Below are positions 12,270-25,359 of a DNA stretch of 64,000 nt, in pieces; the first letter of the stretch is position 1, and each line of letters opens with the position of its first letter. The position numbers and the translations under genes are program-made. Source of the stretch: Sepiola atlantica (taxonomy: Eukaryota; Mollusca; Cephalopoda; Sepiida; Sepiolidae); contig CAUVYP010001196.1 in assembly GCA_963556195.1 (NCBI GenBank), forward strand, positions 43,001 through 107,000, in the 5' to 3' direction. Below the pieces are notes generated by a model. The model did not search any database. It worked only from the letters and a program-made list of their open reading frames with translations, and was not told the DNA's origin.

Positions 12270-12870
12270 TTGAAAAAGTCATCTATTTACAATACTTTAG
12301 AATCTGACTTTAAACGATATCATCTATTTTCCAACTAACAGAGTCCGCAACTTGAACAAAGTCATCTATTTACAATGCTTTAGATTCCGACTTTAAACGA
12401 TATCATCTATTTTCAAACCTGTAGAATCCGCCACTTGAACAAAGTCATCTATTTACAATACTTTAGAATCCGACTTTAAACGATATCATCTATTTGGAAA
12501 CCTTATGCATCGGCAACTTGAACAAAGTCATCTATTTACAATGCTTTAGAATCCGACTTTAAACGATATCATCTATTTTCAAACCTTAAGAATCGGCAAC
12601 TTGAACAAAGTCATCTATTAACAATGCTTTAGAATGCGACTTTAACCAATATCATCTATTTTCAAACCTTAAGAATCCGCAACTGTAACAAAGTCATCTA
12701 CTTACAATGCTTTAGAATCCGACATTAAAATATATCATCTTGTTTTAAACCTTAAGAACTCGCTACTTGAACAAAGTCATCTATTTACAATGCTTTAGAA
12801 TCCGACTTTAACCGATATAATCTATTTTCAATCCTTAAGAATCGGCAACTTGAACAAAGTCATCTATTTA
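12270..12870. repeat. 600-bp multi-unit block, copy 3 of 3
   Basis: AATCTGAC (12301), ATGCATCGGC (12505) and ACATTAAAATATATC (12722) each lie 10104 bp after copy 1 and 1821 bp after copy 2. 1821 bp is 22 units less 5 bp. Small differences (CCAACTAACAGAG, TATTTGGAAACC, CTGTAACAAAG) show the copies have begun to diverge. Confidence 0.85.
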
Positions 12871-15160
12871 CAATGCTTTAGAATCCGACTTTAAAAGATA
12901 TCATCTATTTTCAATCCTTAAGAATCGGCAACTTGAACAAAGTCATCTATTTACAATGCTTTATAATCCGACTTTAAATGATATCATCTATTTTCAAACC
13001 TTTAGAATACGTACCTTGAACATAGTAATCTATTTACAATGCTTTAGTATTCGACATTAAACGATATTATCTAGTTTTAAACCTTAAGAACTCGCAACTA
13101 AACAAAGTCATCTATTTACAATGCTTTAGAATCCGACTTTAAACGATATCATCTATTTTCAAAATTTAAGAATCCGCAACTTGAACAAAGTCATCTATTT
13201 ACAATGCTTTAGAATCCCACTTTAAACGACATAATCTATTTTCAAACCTTAAGAATCCGACACTTGTAAAAATCATCTATTTACAATACTTTAGTATCCG
13301 ACTTTAAACGATATCATCTATTTTCACCCCCTTAAGAATCCGCAACTTGAACAAAGTCATCTATTTACAATGCTTTAGAATCCGACTTTAAACGATATCA
13401 TCTATTTTCAAACCTTAAGAATCCGCAACTTGAACAAAGTCATCTATTAACAATGCTTTAGAATCCGATTTTAAACGATATCATCTTTTTTCAAACCTCA
13501 AGAATCCGCAACTTGAACAAAGTCATCTATTTACAATGCTTTAGAATCCGACTTTAAACGATATCATCTATTTTCAAACCTTAAGAATCCGCAACTTGAA
13601 CAAAGTCATCTATTTACAATGCTTTAGAATCCCACTATAAACGACATAATCTATTTTCAAACCTTAAGAATCCGACACTTGAAAAGTCATCTATTTACAA
13701 TACTTTAGAATCCGACTTTAAACGATATCATCTATTTTCAAACCTTAAGAATCCGCAACTTGAACAAAGTCATCTATTTACAATGCTTTAGAATCCGACT
13801 TTAAACGATATCATCTATTTTCAAACCTTAAGAATCCGCAACTTGAACAAAGTCATCTATTTACAATACTTTAGAATCCGACTTTAAACGATATCATCTA
13901 TTTTCACACCTTATGAATCCGCAACGTGAACAAAGTCATCTATTTACAATGCTTTAGAATCCGACTTTAAACGATATCATCTATTTTCAAACCTTAAGAA
14001 TCGGCAACTTGAACAAAGTCATCTATTTACAATGTTTTAGAATGCGACTTTAAACAATATCATCTATTTTCAAACCTTAAGAATCCGCAACTGTAATAAA
14101 GTCATCTACTTACAATGCTTTAGAATCGTACTTTAAACAATATAATCTATTTTCAAACCTTAAGAGTCCGCCACTTGAACTAAGTCATCTATTTACAATG
14201 CTTTAGAATCCGACTTTAAACGATATCACCTATTTTCAAACCTTAAGAAACCGCAACTTGAACAAAGTCATCTATTTACAATGCTTTAGAATCCGACTTT
14301 AAACGATATCATCTATTTTCAAACCTAAAGTATCGGCCACTAAACAAAGTCATCTATTTACTATGGTTTGGAATCCGATCTTAAACGATATCATCTATTT
14401 TCAAACCTTAAGAATGTGCAACTTGTACACAGTCATCTATTAACAATGCTTTAGAATCCGACTTTAAACGATATCATCTATTTTCAAAAGTTAATAATCA
14501 GCGACTTGAACAAAGTCATCTATTTATAATGCTTTAGAATCCGACTTTAAACAATATAATCTATTTTCAAACTATCAGAGTCCGCAACTTGAACAAAGTC
14601 ATCTATTTACAATGCTTTAGAATCCGAGTTTAACCGATATCATCTATTTCAAACCTCAAAAATCCGCAACTTGAACAAGGTCATCTATTTACAATGCTTT
14701 AGAATCCGACATAAAAATATATCATCTAGTTTTACACCTTAAGAATCCGACACTTGAACAAAGTCATCTGTTTACACTACTTTAGATTCCGACTTTAAAC
14801 GATATCATCTATTTTCCAACCTTAAGAATCCGCAACTTGAACAAAGTCATCTATTTACAATACTTTAGAATCCGACTTTAAACGATATCATCTATTTTCA
14901 AACTTTAAGAATCCGCAACTTGAACAAAGTCATCTATTTACAATGCTTTAGAATCCGACTTTAAACGATATCATCTATTTTCAAACCTTAAGAATCCGCA
15001 ACTTGAACAAAGTCATCTATTTACAATGCTTTAGAATGCGACTTTAAACGATATCATCTATTTTCAAACCTTAAGAATCCGCAACTTGAACAAAGTCATC
15101 TATTTACAATGCTGTAGAATCCGACTTTAAACGATATCATCTATTTTCAAACCTTAAGAA
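12871..15160. repeat. Higher-order block with haplotype copy 5
   Basis: Haplotype markers at 13090 and 13325, 1987 bp after copy 4 (24 units less 5 bp). It continues with the same run of units as copies 1 and 3, then units with TATGAATCC, CTGTAATAAAG and GAATCGTACTTTAAAC, the ACTTGTACAC unit at 14412, and a stretch (14.55-15.1 kb) that resembles 4.6-5.2 kb, including ACATAAAAATATATC and CAGAGTCC units. No other feature. Confidence 0.75.
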
Positions 15161-16223
15161 TCCGCAACTTAACAAAGTCATCTATTTACAATGGTTTGGA
15201 ATCCGATCTTAAACGATATCATCTATTTTCAAACCTTAAGAATGTGCAACTTGTACAGAGTCATCTATTTACAATGCTTTAGAATCCGACTTTAACCGAT
15301 ATCATCTATTTTAAACCTCAAGAATCCGCAACTTGAACAAGGTCATCTATTTACAATGCTTTAGAATCCGACATTAAAATATATCATCTAGTTTTAAACC
15401 TTAAGAACTCGCTACTTGAACAAAGTCATCTATTTACAATGCTTTAGAATCCGACTTGAAACGATATCATCTATTTTCAATCCTTAAGAATCGGCAACTT
15501 GAACAAAGTCATCTATTTACAATGCTTTAGAATCCGACTTTAAAAGATATCATCTATTTTCAATCCTTAAGAATCGGCAACTTGAACAAAGTCATCTATT
15601 TACAATGCTTTATAATCCGACTTTAAATGATATCATCTATTTTCAAACCTTAAGAATACGTAACTTGAACATAGTAATCTATTTACAATGCTTTAGTATC
15701 CGACATTAAACGATATTATCTAGTTTTAAACCTTAAGAACTCGCAACTAAACAAAGTCATCTATTTACAATGCTTTAGAATCCGACTTTAAACGATATCA
15801 TCTATTTTCAAACCTTAAGAATCCGCAACTTGAACAAAGTCATCTATTTACAATGCTTTAGAATCCCACTTTAAACGACATAATCTATTTTCAAACCTTA
15901 AGAATCCGACACTTGAAAAAGTCATCTATTTACAATACTTTTGTATCCGACTTTAAACGATATCATCTATTTTCACCCACTTAAGAATCCGCAACTTGAA
16001 CAAAGTCATCTATTTACAATGCTTTAGAATCCGACTTTAAACGATATCATCTATTTTCAAACCTTAAGAATCCGCAACTTGAACAAAGTCATCTATTAAC
16101 AATGCTTTAGAATCCGATTTTAAACGATATCATCTATTTTCAAACCTTAAGAATCCGCAACTTGAACAAAGTCATCTATTTACAATGCTTTAGAATCCGA
16201 CTTTAAACGATATCATCTATTTT
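15161..16223. repeat. Higher-order block with haplotype copy 6
   Basis: ACTTGTACAGAG unit at 15240, haplotype markers at 15739 and 15974, 2649 bp after copy 5 (32 units less 7 bp). The C-run marker has one change here, CACCCACTT. This is the last occurrence of the ACTCGCAACTAAAC marker in the window. The spacing of 235 bp between the two haplotype markers is unchanged in all six copies. Confidence 0.8.
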
Positions 16224-17054
16224 CAAACCTAAAGTATCGGCCACTTAACAAAGTCATCTATTTACAATGGTTTGGAATCCGATCTTAAACGATATCATCT
16301 ATTTTCAAACCTCAATAATGTAAAACTTGTACACAGTCATCTATTTACAATGCTTTAGAATCCGACTTTAAACGATATCATCTATTTTCCAAACTTAATA
16401 ATCCGCGACTTGAACAAAGTCATCTATTTATAATGCTTTAGAATCCGACTTTAAACAATATAATCTATTTTCAAACTATCAGAGTCCGCAACTTGAACAA
16501 AGTCATCTATTTACAATGCTTTAGAATCCGACTTTAACCGATATCATCTATTTTAAACCTCAAAAATCCGCAACTTGAACAAGGTCATCTATTTACAAGG
16601 CTTTAGAATCTTACATAAAAATATATCATCTAGTTTTAAACCTTAAGAATCCGACACTTGAACAAAGTCATCTATTTACAATACTTTAGAATCCGACTTT
16701 AAACGATATCATCTATTTTCCAACCTTAAGAATCCGCAACTTGAACAAAGTCATCTATTTACAATATTTAGAATCCGACTTTAAACGATATCATCTATTT
16801 TCAAACTTTAAGAATCCGCAACTTGAACAAAGTCATCTATTTACAATGCTTTAGAATCCGACTTTAAACGATATCATCTATTTTCAACCCTTAAGAATCC
16901 GCAACTTGAACAAAGTCATCTATTTACAATGCTTTAGAATGCGAATTTAAACGATATCATCTATTTTAAAACCTTAAGAATCCGCAACTTGAACAAAGTC
17001 ATCTATTTACAATGCTTTAGAATCCGACTTAAAACAATATCATCTATTTTCAAA
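16224..17054. repeat. 10-unit part of an 18-unit duplication, copy 1
   Basis: Ten units that recur 1491 bp later (18 units less 3 bp). Markers with that offset are CAAACCTAAAGTATCGGCC (16224 and 17715), CCAAACTTAATAATCC (16389 and 17880), ACAAGGCTTTAGAATC (near 16597 and 18088) and the short form ACAATATTTAGAATCC, missing two bases of ACAATACTTTAG (16761 and 18252). ACAAGGC and ACAATATTTAG together mark this pair. Confidence 0.85.
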
Positions 17055-17714
17055 CCTTAAGAATCCGCAACTTGAACAAAGTCATCTATTTACAATGCTT
17101 TAGAAACCGACTTTAAACCATATCATCTATTTTCAAACCTTAATAATCCGCAACTTGAACAAAGTCATCTATTTACAATGCTTTAGAATCCGACTTGAAA
17201 AGATATCATCTATTTTCAAACCTTAAGAATCCGCAACTTGAACAAAGTCATCTATTTACAATACTTTAGAATCCGACTTTAAACGATATCATCTATTTTC
17301 AAACCTTATGAATCCGCAACTTGAACAAATTCATCTATTTACAATGCTTTAGAATCCGACTTGAAACGATATCATCTATTTTCAAACCTTAAGAATCGGC
17401 AACTTGAACAAAGTCATCTATTTACAATGCTTTAGAATGCGACTTTAAAGAATATCATCTATTTTCAAACCTTAAGAATCCGCAACTGTAATAAAGTCAT
17501 CTACTTACAATGCTTTAGAATCGTACTTTAAACAATATAATCTATTTTCAAACCTTAAGAGTCCGCCACTTGAACTAAGTCATCTATTTACAATGCTTTA
17601 GAATCCGACTTTAAACGATATAATCTATTTTACAACCTTAAGAAACCGCAACTTGAACAAAGTCATCTATTTACAATGCTTTAGAATCCGACTTTAAACG
17701 ATATCATCTATTTT
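17055..17714. repeat. Units between the two copies of the 18-unit duplication
   Basis: About eight units that are part of the 1491-bp period but not found after the second copy. They resemble the run at 6.4-7.05 kb and 9.0-9.6 kb: GAAACCGACTTTAAACC, TATGAATCC, CTGTAATAAAG, GAATCGTACTTTAAAC and GAACTAAG in order. No other feature. Confidence 0.75.
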
Positions 17715-18545
17715 CAAACCTAAAGTATCGGCCACTTAACAAAGTCATCTATTTACAATGGTTTGGAATCCGATCTTAAACGATATCATCTATTTTCAAA
17801 CCTCAAGAATGTAAAACTTGTACACAGTCATCTATTTACAATGCTTTAGAATCCGACTTTAAACGATATCATCTATTTTCCAAACTTAATAATCCGCGAC
17901 TTGAACAAAGTCATCTATTTATAATGCTTTAGAATCCGACTTTAAACAATATAATCTATTTTCAAACTATCAGAGTCCGCAACTTGAACAAAGTCATCTA
18001 TTTACAATGCTTTAGAATCCGACTTTAACCGATATCATCTATTTTAAACCTCAAAAATCCGCAACTTGAACAAGGTCATCTATTTACAAGGCTTTAGAAT
18101 CCGACATAAAAATATATCATCTAGTTTTAAACCTTAAGAATCCGACACTTGAACAAAGTCATCTATTTACAATACTTTAGAATCCGACTTTAAACGATAT
18201 CATCTATTTTCCAACCTTAAGAATCCGCAACTTGAACAAAGTCATCTATTTACAATATTTAGAATCCGACTTTAAACGATATCATCTATTTTCAAACTTT
18301 AAGAATCCGCAACTTGAACAAAGTCATCTATTTACAATTCTTTAGAATCCGACTTAAAACGATATCATCTATTTTCAACCCTTAAGAATCCGCAACTTGA
18401 ACAAAGTCATCTATTTACAATGCTTTAGAATGCGACTTTAAACGATATCATCTATTTTCAAACCTTAAGAATCCGCAACTTGTACAAAGTCATCTATTTA
18501 CAATGCTTTAGAATCCGACTTAAAACAATATCATCTATTTTCAAA
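17715..18545. repeat. 10-unit part of an 18-unit duplication, copy 2
   Basis: Matches 16224-17054 at a constant 1491-bp offset, with a few substitutions (for example AATCTTACATAAAAAT in copy 1 is AATCCGACATAAAAAT here). The match is lost at about 18545, where CAAACATTAATCATTCGC replaces CAAACCTTAAGAATCC. Confidence 0.85.
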
Positions 18546-21500
18546 CATTAATCATTCGCGACTTGAACTAAGTCATCTATTTATAATGCTTTATAATCCG
18601 ACTTTAAACGATATAATCTATTTTCAAACTATCAGAGTCCGCAACTTGAACAAAGTCATCTATTTACAATGCTTTAGAATCCGACTTTTACCGATATCAT
18701 CTATTTTAAACCTCAAGAATCCGCAACTTGAACAAGGTCATCTATTTACAATGCTTTAGAATCCGACATTAAAATATATCATCTTGTTTTAAACCATTAA
18801 GAACTCGCTACTTGAACAAAGTCATCTATTTACAATGCTTTAGAATCCGACTTTAACCGATATAATCTATTTTCAATCCTTAAGAATCCGCAACTTGAAC
18901 AAAGTCATCTATTTACAATGCTTTAGAATCCGACTTTAAAAGATATCATCTATTTTCAATCCTGAAGAATCGGCAACTTGAAAAAGTCATCTATTTACAA
19001 TACTTTAGAATCCGACTTTAAACGATATCATCTATTTTCAAACCTTAAGAATCCGCAACTTGAACAAAGTCATCTATTTACAATGCTTTAGAATCCGACT
19101 TTAAACGATATCATCTATTTTCAAACCTTAAGAATCCGCAACTTGAACAAAGTCATCTATTTACAATACTTTAGAATCCGACTTTAAACGATATCATCTA
19201 TTTTCAAACCTTGAGAATCCGCAACTTGAACAAAGTCATCTATTAACAATACTTTAGAATCCGACTTTAAACGATATCATCTATTTTCAAACCTTATGAA
19301 TCCGCAACTTGAACAAAGTCATCTATTTACAATGCTTTAGAATCCGACTTTAAACGATATCATCTATTTTCAAACCTTAAGAATCGGCAACTTGAACAAA
19401 GTCATCTATTTACAATGCTTTAGAATGCGACTTTAAACAATATCATCTATTTTTAAACCTTAAGAATCCGCAACTGTAATAAAGTCATCTACTTACAATG
19501 CTTTAGAATCGTACTTTAAACAATATAATCTATTTTCAAACCTTAAGAGTCCGCCACTTGAACTAAGTCATCTATTTACAATGCTTTAGAATCCGACTTT
19601 AAACGATATCATCTAGTTTCAAACTTTAAGAAACCGCAACTTGAACAAAGTCATCTATTTACAATGCTTTAGAATCCGACTTTAAACGATATCATCTATT
19701 TTCAAACCTAAAGTATCGGCTACTTAACAAAGTCATCTATTTACAATGGTTTGGAATCCGATCTTAAACGATATCATCAATTTTCAAACCTTACGAATGT
19801 GCAACTTGTACACAGTCATCTATTTACAATGCTTTAGAATCCGACTTTAAACGATATCATCTATATTCAAAACTTAATATTCCGCGACTTGAACAAAGTC
19901 ATCTATTTATAATGCTTTAGAATCCGACTTTAAACAATATAATCTATTTTCAAACTATCAGAGTCCGCAACTTGAACAAAGTCATCTATTTACAATGCTG
20001 TAGAATCCGACTTTAACCGATATCATCTATTTTAAACCTCAAAAATCCGCAACTTAAACAAGGTCATCTATTTACAATGCTTTAGAATCCGACATAAAAA
20101 TATATCATCTAGTTTTAAACCTTAAGAATCCGACACTTGAACAAGATCATCTATTTACAATACTTTAGAATCCGACTTTAAACGATATCATCTATTTTAA
20201 AACCTTCAGATCCGGTAACTTGAACAAAGTCATCTATTATCAATGCTTTGGAATCCGACTTTAAACGATATCATCTATTTTCAAACTTTAAGAATCCGCA
20301 ACTTGAACAAAGTCATCTATTTACAATGCTTTAGAATCCGACTTTAAACGATATCATCTATTTTCAAACCTTAAGAATCCGCAACTTGAACAAAGTCATC
20401 TATTTACAATGCTTTAGAATCCGACCTTAAACGATATCATCTATTTTCAAACCTTAAGAATCCGCAACTTGAACAAAGTCATCTATTTACAATGCTTTAG
20501 AATACGACTATAAACGATATCATCTATTTTCAAACCTAAGGTATCGGCCACTTGAACAAAGTCATCTATTTACAATGCTGTAGAATTCGACTTTAAACGA
20601 TATCATCTATTTTCAAACCTTAAGAATCCGCAATTAACAAAGTCATCTATTTACAATAATTTAGAAACCCGATCTTAAACGATATCATCTATTTTCAAAC
20701 CTTAAGAATCCGCAACTTGAACACAGTCATCTATTTACAATGCTTTAGAATCCGACTTTAAACGATATCATCTATTTTCAAACCTAAAGAATCCGCAACT
20801 TGAACAAAGTCATCTATTTACAATGCTTTAGAATCCGACTTAAAACAATATCATCTATTTTCAAACCTTAAGAATCCGCAACTTGAACAAAGTCATCTAT
20901 TTACAATGCTTTAGAATCCGACTTTAACCGATATCATCTATTTTCAATCCTTAAGAATCGGCAACTTCAACAAAGTCATCTATTTACAATGCTTTAGAAT
21001 CGAACTTTAAACGATATCATCTATTTTCAAACCTTAAGAATCGGAAACTTGAACAAAGTCTCTATTTACAGTGCTTTAGAATCCGATTTTAAACAATATC
21101 ATCTATTTTCAAAGCTTGAGAATCGGCGACTTGAACAAGTCATTAATTAACAATGCTTTAGAATCCGACTTGAAACGATATCATCTATTTAAAAACCTTA
21201 AGAATCGGCAACTTGAACAAAGTCATCTATTTACAATGCTTTGGAATCCGACTTATTAAGATATCATCTATTTTCAAAGCTTAAGAATCGGCAACTTGAA
21301 CAAAGTCATCTATTTACAATGCTTTAGAATCCGACTTGAAACGATATCATCTATTTTCAAACCTAAAGAATCCGCAACTTGTACAAAGTAATCTATTTAC
21401 AATGCTTTATAATCCGACTTTAAATGATATCATCTATTTTCAAAACTAAAGCATCCGCAACTGTCATAAAGTCATCTACTTACAATGCTTTAGAATCGTA

Positions 21501-23699
21501 CTTTAAACAATATCATCTATTTTCAAACCTTAAGAATCGGCAACTTGAACAAAGTCATCTATTTACAGTGCTTTAGAATCCGACTTAAAACGATATCATC
21601 TATTTTCAAAGCTTGAGAATCGGCGACTTGAACAAGTCCTAAATTTACAATGCTTTAGAATCCGACTTGAAACGATATCATCTATTTTCAAACCTTCAGA
21701 TCAGGTAACTTGAACAAAGTCATCTATTTACAATGCTTTGGAATCCGACTTTAAACGATATCATCTATTTTCAAACCTTAAGAATCCGCCACCGTCAAAA
21801 GTCATCTATTTACAATACTTTAGAATCCGACTTTAAACGATATCATCTATTTTCAAACCTTATGAATCCGCAACTTGAACAAAGTAATCTATTTACAATG
21901 CTTTAGAATCCGACTTTAAACGATATCATCTATTTTCAAACCTTAAGAATCCGCAACTTGAACAAAGTCATCTATTTACAATGCTTTAGAATCCGATTTT
22001 AAACGATATCATCTATTTTCAAACCTTAAGTATCGGCCACTTGAACAAAGTCATCTATTTACAATGCTGTAGAATCCGACTTTAAACGATATCATCTATT
22101 TTCAAACCTTAAGAATCCGCAACTTAACAAAGTCATCTATTTACAATAATTTGGAATCCGATCTTAAACGATATCATCTATTTTCAAACCTTAAGAATCC
22201 GCAACTTGAACACAGTCATCCATTTACAATGCTTTAGAATCCGACTTTAAACGATATCATCTATTTTCAAACCTTTAGAATCCGCAACTTGAACAAAGTC
22301 ATCTATTTACAATGCTTTAGAATCCGACTTAAAACAATATCATCTATTTTCAAACCTTAAGAATCCGCAACTTGAACAAAGTCATCTACTAACAATGCTT
22401 TAGAATTCGACTTTAAACGATATAATCTATTTTCAAACTATCAGAGTCCGCAACTTGAACAAAGTCATCTATTTACAATGCTTTAGAATCCGACTTTAAC
22501 CGATATCATCTATTTTCAATCCTTAAGAATCGGCAACTTGAACAAAGTCATCTATTTACAGTGCTTTAGAATCCGACTTTAAACGATATCATCTATTTTC
22601 AAAGCTTGAGAATCGGCGACTTTAACAAGTCATTCATGCTCAATACTTTAGAATCCGACTGGAAACGATATCATCTATTTAAAAAACTTAAGAATCGGCA
22701 ACTTGAACAAAGTCATCTATTTACAATGCTTTGGAATCCGACTTTAAACGATATCATCTATTTTCAAAGCTTAAGAATCGGCAACTTGAACAAAGTCATC
22801 TATTTACAATGCTTTAGAATCCGACTTTAAACGATATCATCTATTTTCAAACCTAAAGAATCCGCAACTTTAACAAAGTCATCTATTTACAATGCTTTAT
22901 AATCCGACTTTAAATGATATCATCTATTTTCAAAACTAAAGCATCCGCCACTGTAATAAAGTCATCTACTTACAATGCTTTAGAATCGTACTTTAAACAA
23001 TATCATCTATTTTCAAACCTTAAGAGTCCGCCACTTGAACAAAGTCATCTATTTACAATGCTTTAGAATCCGACTTGAAACGATATCATCTATTTTCAAA
23101 CCTTAAGAATCCGCAACTTGAACAAAGTCATCTATTTACAATGCTTTAGAATCCGACTTTAAACGATATCATCTATTTTCAAACATTAAGAATCCGCAAC
23201 GTGAACAAGGTCATCTATTTACAATGCTTTAGAATCCGACTTTAAACGATATCATCTATTTTCAAACCTAAAGTATCGGCAACTTGAACAAAGTCATCTA
23301 TTTACAATGCTGTAGAATCCGACTTTAAACGATATCATCTATTTTCAAAGCTTAAGAATCGGCAACTTGAACAAAGTCATCTATTTACGATGCTTTAGAA
23401 TCCAATTTTAAACGATATAATCTATTTTCAAACCTTAAGAATCCGCAATTTGAACAAAGTCATCTATTTACAATGCTTTAGAATCTGACTTTAAACGATA
23501 TCATCTATTTTCAAACCTTAAGAATCCGCAACTTAAACAAAGTCATCTATTTACAATACTTTAGAATCCGACTTTAAACGATATAATCTATTTTCAAACC
23601 TTAAGAATCCGCAACTTGAACAAAGTCATCTATTTACAATACGTTAGAATCCGACTTTAAACGATATAATCTATTTTCAAACCTTAAGAATCCGCAACT
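18546..23699. repeat. Satellite block, mixed units, second subfamily begins
   Basis: About 62 units. Up to roughly 20.2 kb they are of the first-region type, with the last ATGGTTTGG/ACTTGTACAC pair at about 19.75-19.80 kb. From about 20.6 kb a different allele appears at the same linked position: ACTTAACAAAG, then ACAATAATTTGG (about 22.14 kb; ACAATAATTTAG at 20.66 kb), followed by a plain AATCCGCAACTTGAACACAG unit. Units with GCGACTT(G/T)AACAAGTCATTAATT and AAACTAAAGCATCCGC also start here. The open frame at 22606-22830 begins at TTG and arises by loss of the usual stops. No gene is seen. Confidence 0.8.
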
Positions 23700-24740
23700 T
23701 GAACAAAGTCATCTATTTACAATGCTTTAGAATCGAACTGTAAACGATATCATCTATTTTCAAACCTTAAGAATCGGCAACTTGAACAAAGTCATCTATT
23801 AACAGTGCTTTAGAATCCGACTTTAAACGATATAATCTATTTTCAAAGCTTGAGAATCGGCGACTTTAACAAGTCATTAATTAACAATGCTTTAGAATCC
23901 GACTTGAAACGATATCATCTATTTAAAAACCTTAAGAATCGGCAACTTGAACAAAGTCATCTATTTACAATGCTTTAGAATCCGACTTTAAACGATATCA
24001 TCTATTTTCAAACCTAAAGACTCCGCAACTTGAACAAAGTCATCTATTTACAATGCTTTATAATCCGACTTTAAATGATATCATCTATTTTCAAAACTAA
24101 AGCATCCGCTACTGTAATAAAGTCATCTACTTACAATGCTTTAGAATCGTACTTTAAACAATATCATCTATTTTCAAACCTTAAGAGTCCGCCACTTGAA
24201 CAAAGTCATCTATTTACAATGCTTTAGAATCCGACTTAAAACGATATCATCTATTTTCAAACATTAAGAATCCGCAACGTGAACAAGGTCATCTATTTAC
24301 AATGCTTTAGAATCCGACTTTAAACGATATCATCTATTTTCAAACCTTAAGTATCGGCCACTTGAACAAAGTCATCTATTTACAATGCTGTAGAATCCGA
24401 CTTTAAACGATATCATCTATTTTCAAACCTTAAGAATCGGCAACTTGAACAAAGTCATCTATTTACAATGCTTTAGAATGCGACTTTAAACAATATCATC
24501 TATTTTCAAAGCTTAAGAATCGGCAACTTGAACGAAGTCATCTACTTACAATGCTTTAGAATCGCACTTTAAACAATATAATCTATTTTCAAACCTTAAG
24601 AGTCCGCCACTTGAACTAAGTCATCTATTTACAATGCTTTAGAATCCGACTTTAAACGATATCATTTATTTTCAAACCTTGAGAAACCGCAACTTGAACA
24701 AAGTCATCTATTTACAATGCTTTAGAATCCGACTTTAAAC
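23700..24740. repeat. 20-unit higher-order repeat, copy 1
   Basis: Markers AATCGAACT (23731), AAGTCATTAATTAAC (23871) and CCTAAAGACTCCGC (about 24021) recur exactly 1660 bp later, which is 20 x 83 with no net indel. From about 24.26 kb the offset becomes 1743 bp (21 x 83) because the second copy has one more unit; CAACGTGAACAAGG, GCTTAAGAATCGGC with AACGAAG (24511) and ATCATTTATT (24661) follow this offset. Confidence 0.85.
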
Positions 24741-25359
24741 GATATCATCTATTTTCAAACCTAAAGTATCGGCCACTTGAACAAAGTCATCTATTTACAA
24801 TGCTGTAGAATCCGACTTTAAACGATATCATCTATTTTCAAAGCTTAAGAATCGGCAACTTGAACAAAGTCATCTATTTAAAATGCTTTAGAATCCGATA
24901 TTAAACGATATCATCTATTTTCAAACCTTAAGAATCCGCAACTTGAACAAAGTCATCTATTTACAATGCTTTAGAATCCGACTTTAACCGATATCATCTA
25001 TTTTAAAAACCTTAAGAATCCGCAACTTGAACAAAGTCATCTATTTACAATACTTTAGAATCCGACTTTAAACGATATCATCTATTTTCAAACTTTAAGA
25101 ATCCGCAACTTGAACAAAGTCATTTATTTACAATGCTTTAGAATCGGACTTTAAACGATATCATCTATTTTCAAACCTTAAGAATCCGCAACTTGAACAA
25201 AGTCATCTATTTACAATGCTTTAGAATCCGACTTAAAACGATATCATCTATTTTCAAACCTTAAGAATCCGCAACTTGGACAAAGTCATCTATTTACAAT
25301 GCGTTAGAATCCGACTGTAAACGATATCATCCATTTTCAAACCTTAAGAATCCGCAACT
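24741..25359. repeat. Units between the copies of the 20-unit repeat
   Basis: About seven units close to consensus, with AACCTAAAGTATCGGCC, CAAAGCTTAAG, TTAAAAACCTTAAG and AACTTGGACAAAG variants. They complete the 1660-bp period. No feature other than satellite units. Confidence 0.8.

Noticed and set aside
22606..22830. TTG-started 74-codon frames here and at 32220, 34539 and 52953, a 75-codon one at 54044 and a 60-codon one at 61117
   Set aside because: All start at TTG and depend on GCTTGAGAATC or similar variants that shift the usual stops out of frame. Satellite by-products.
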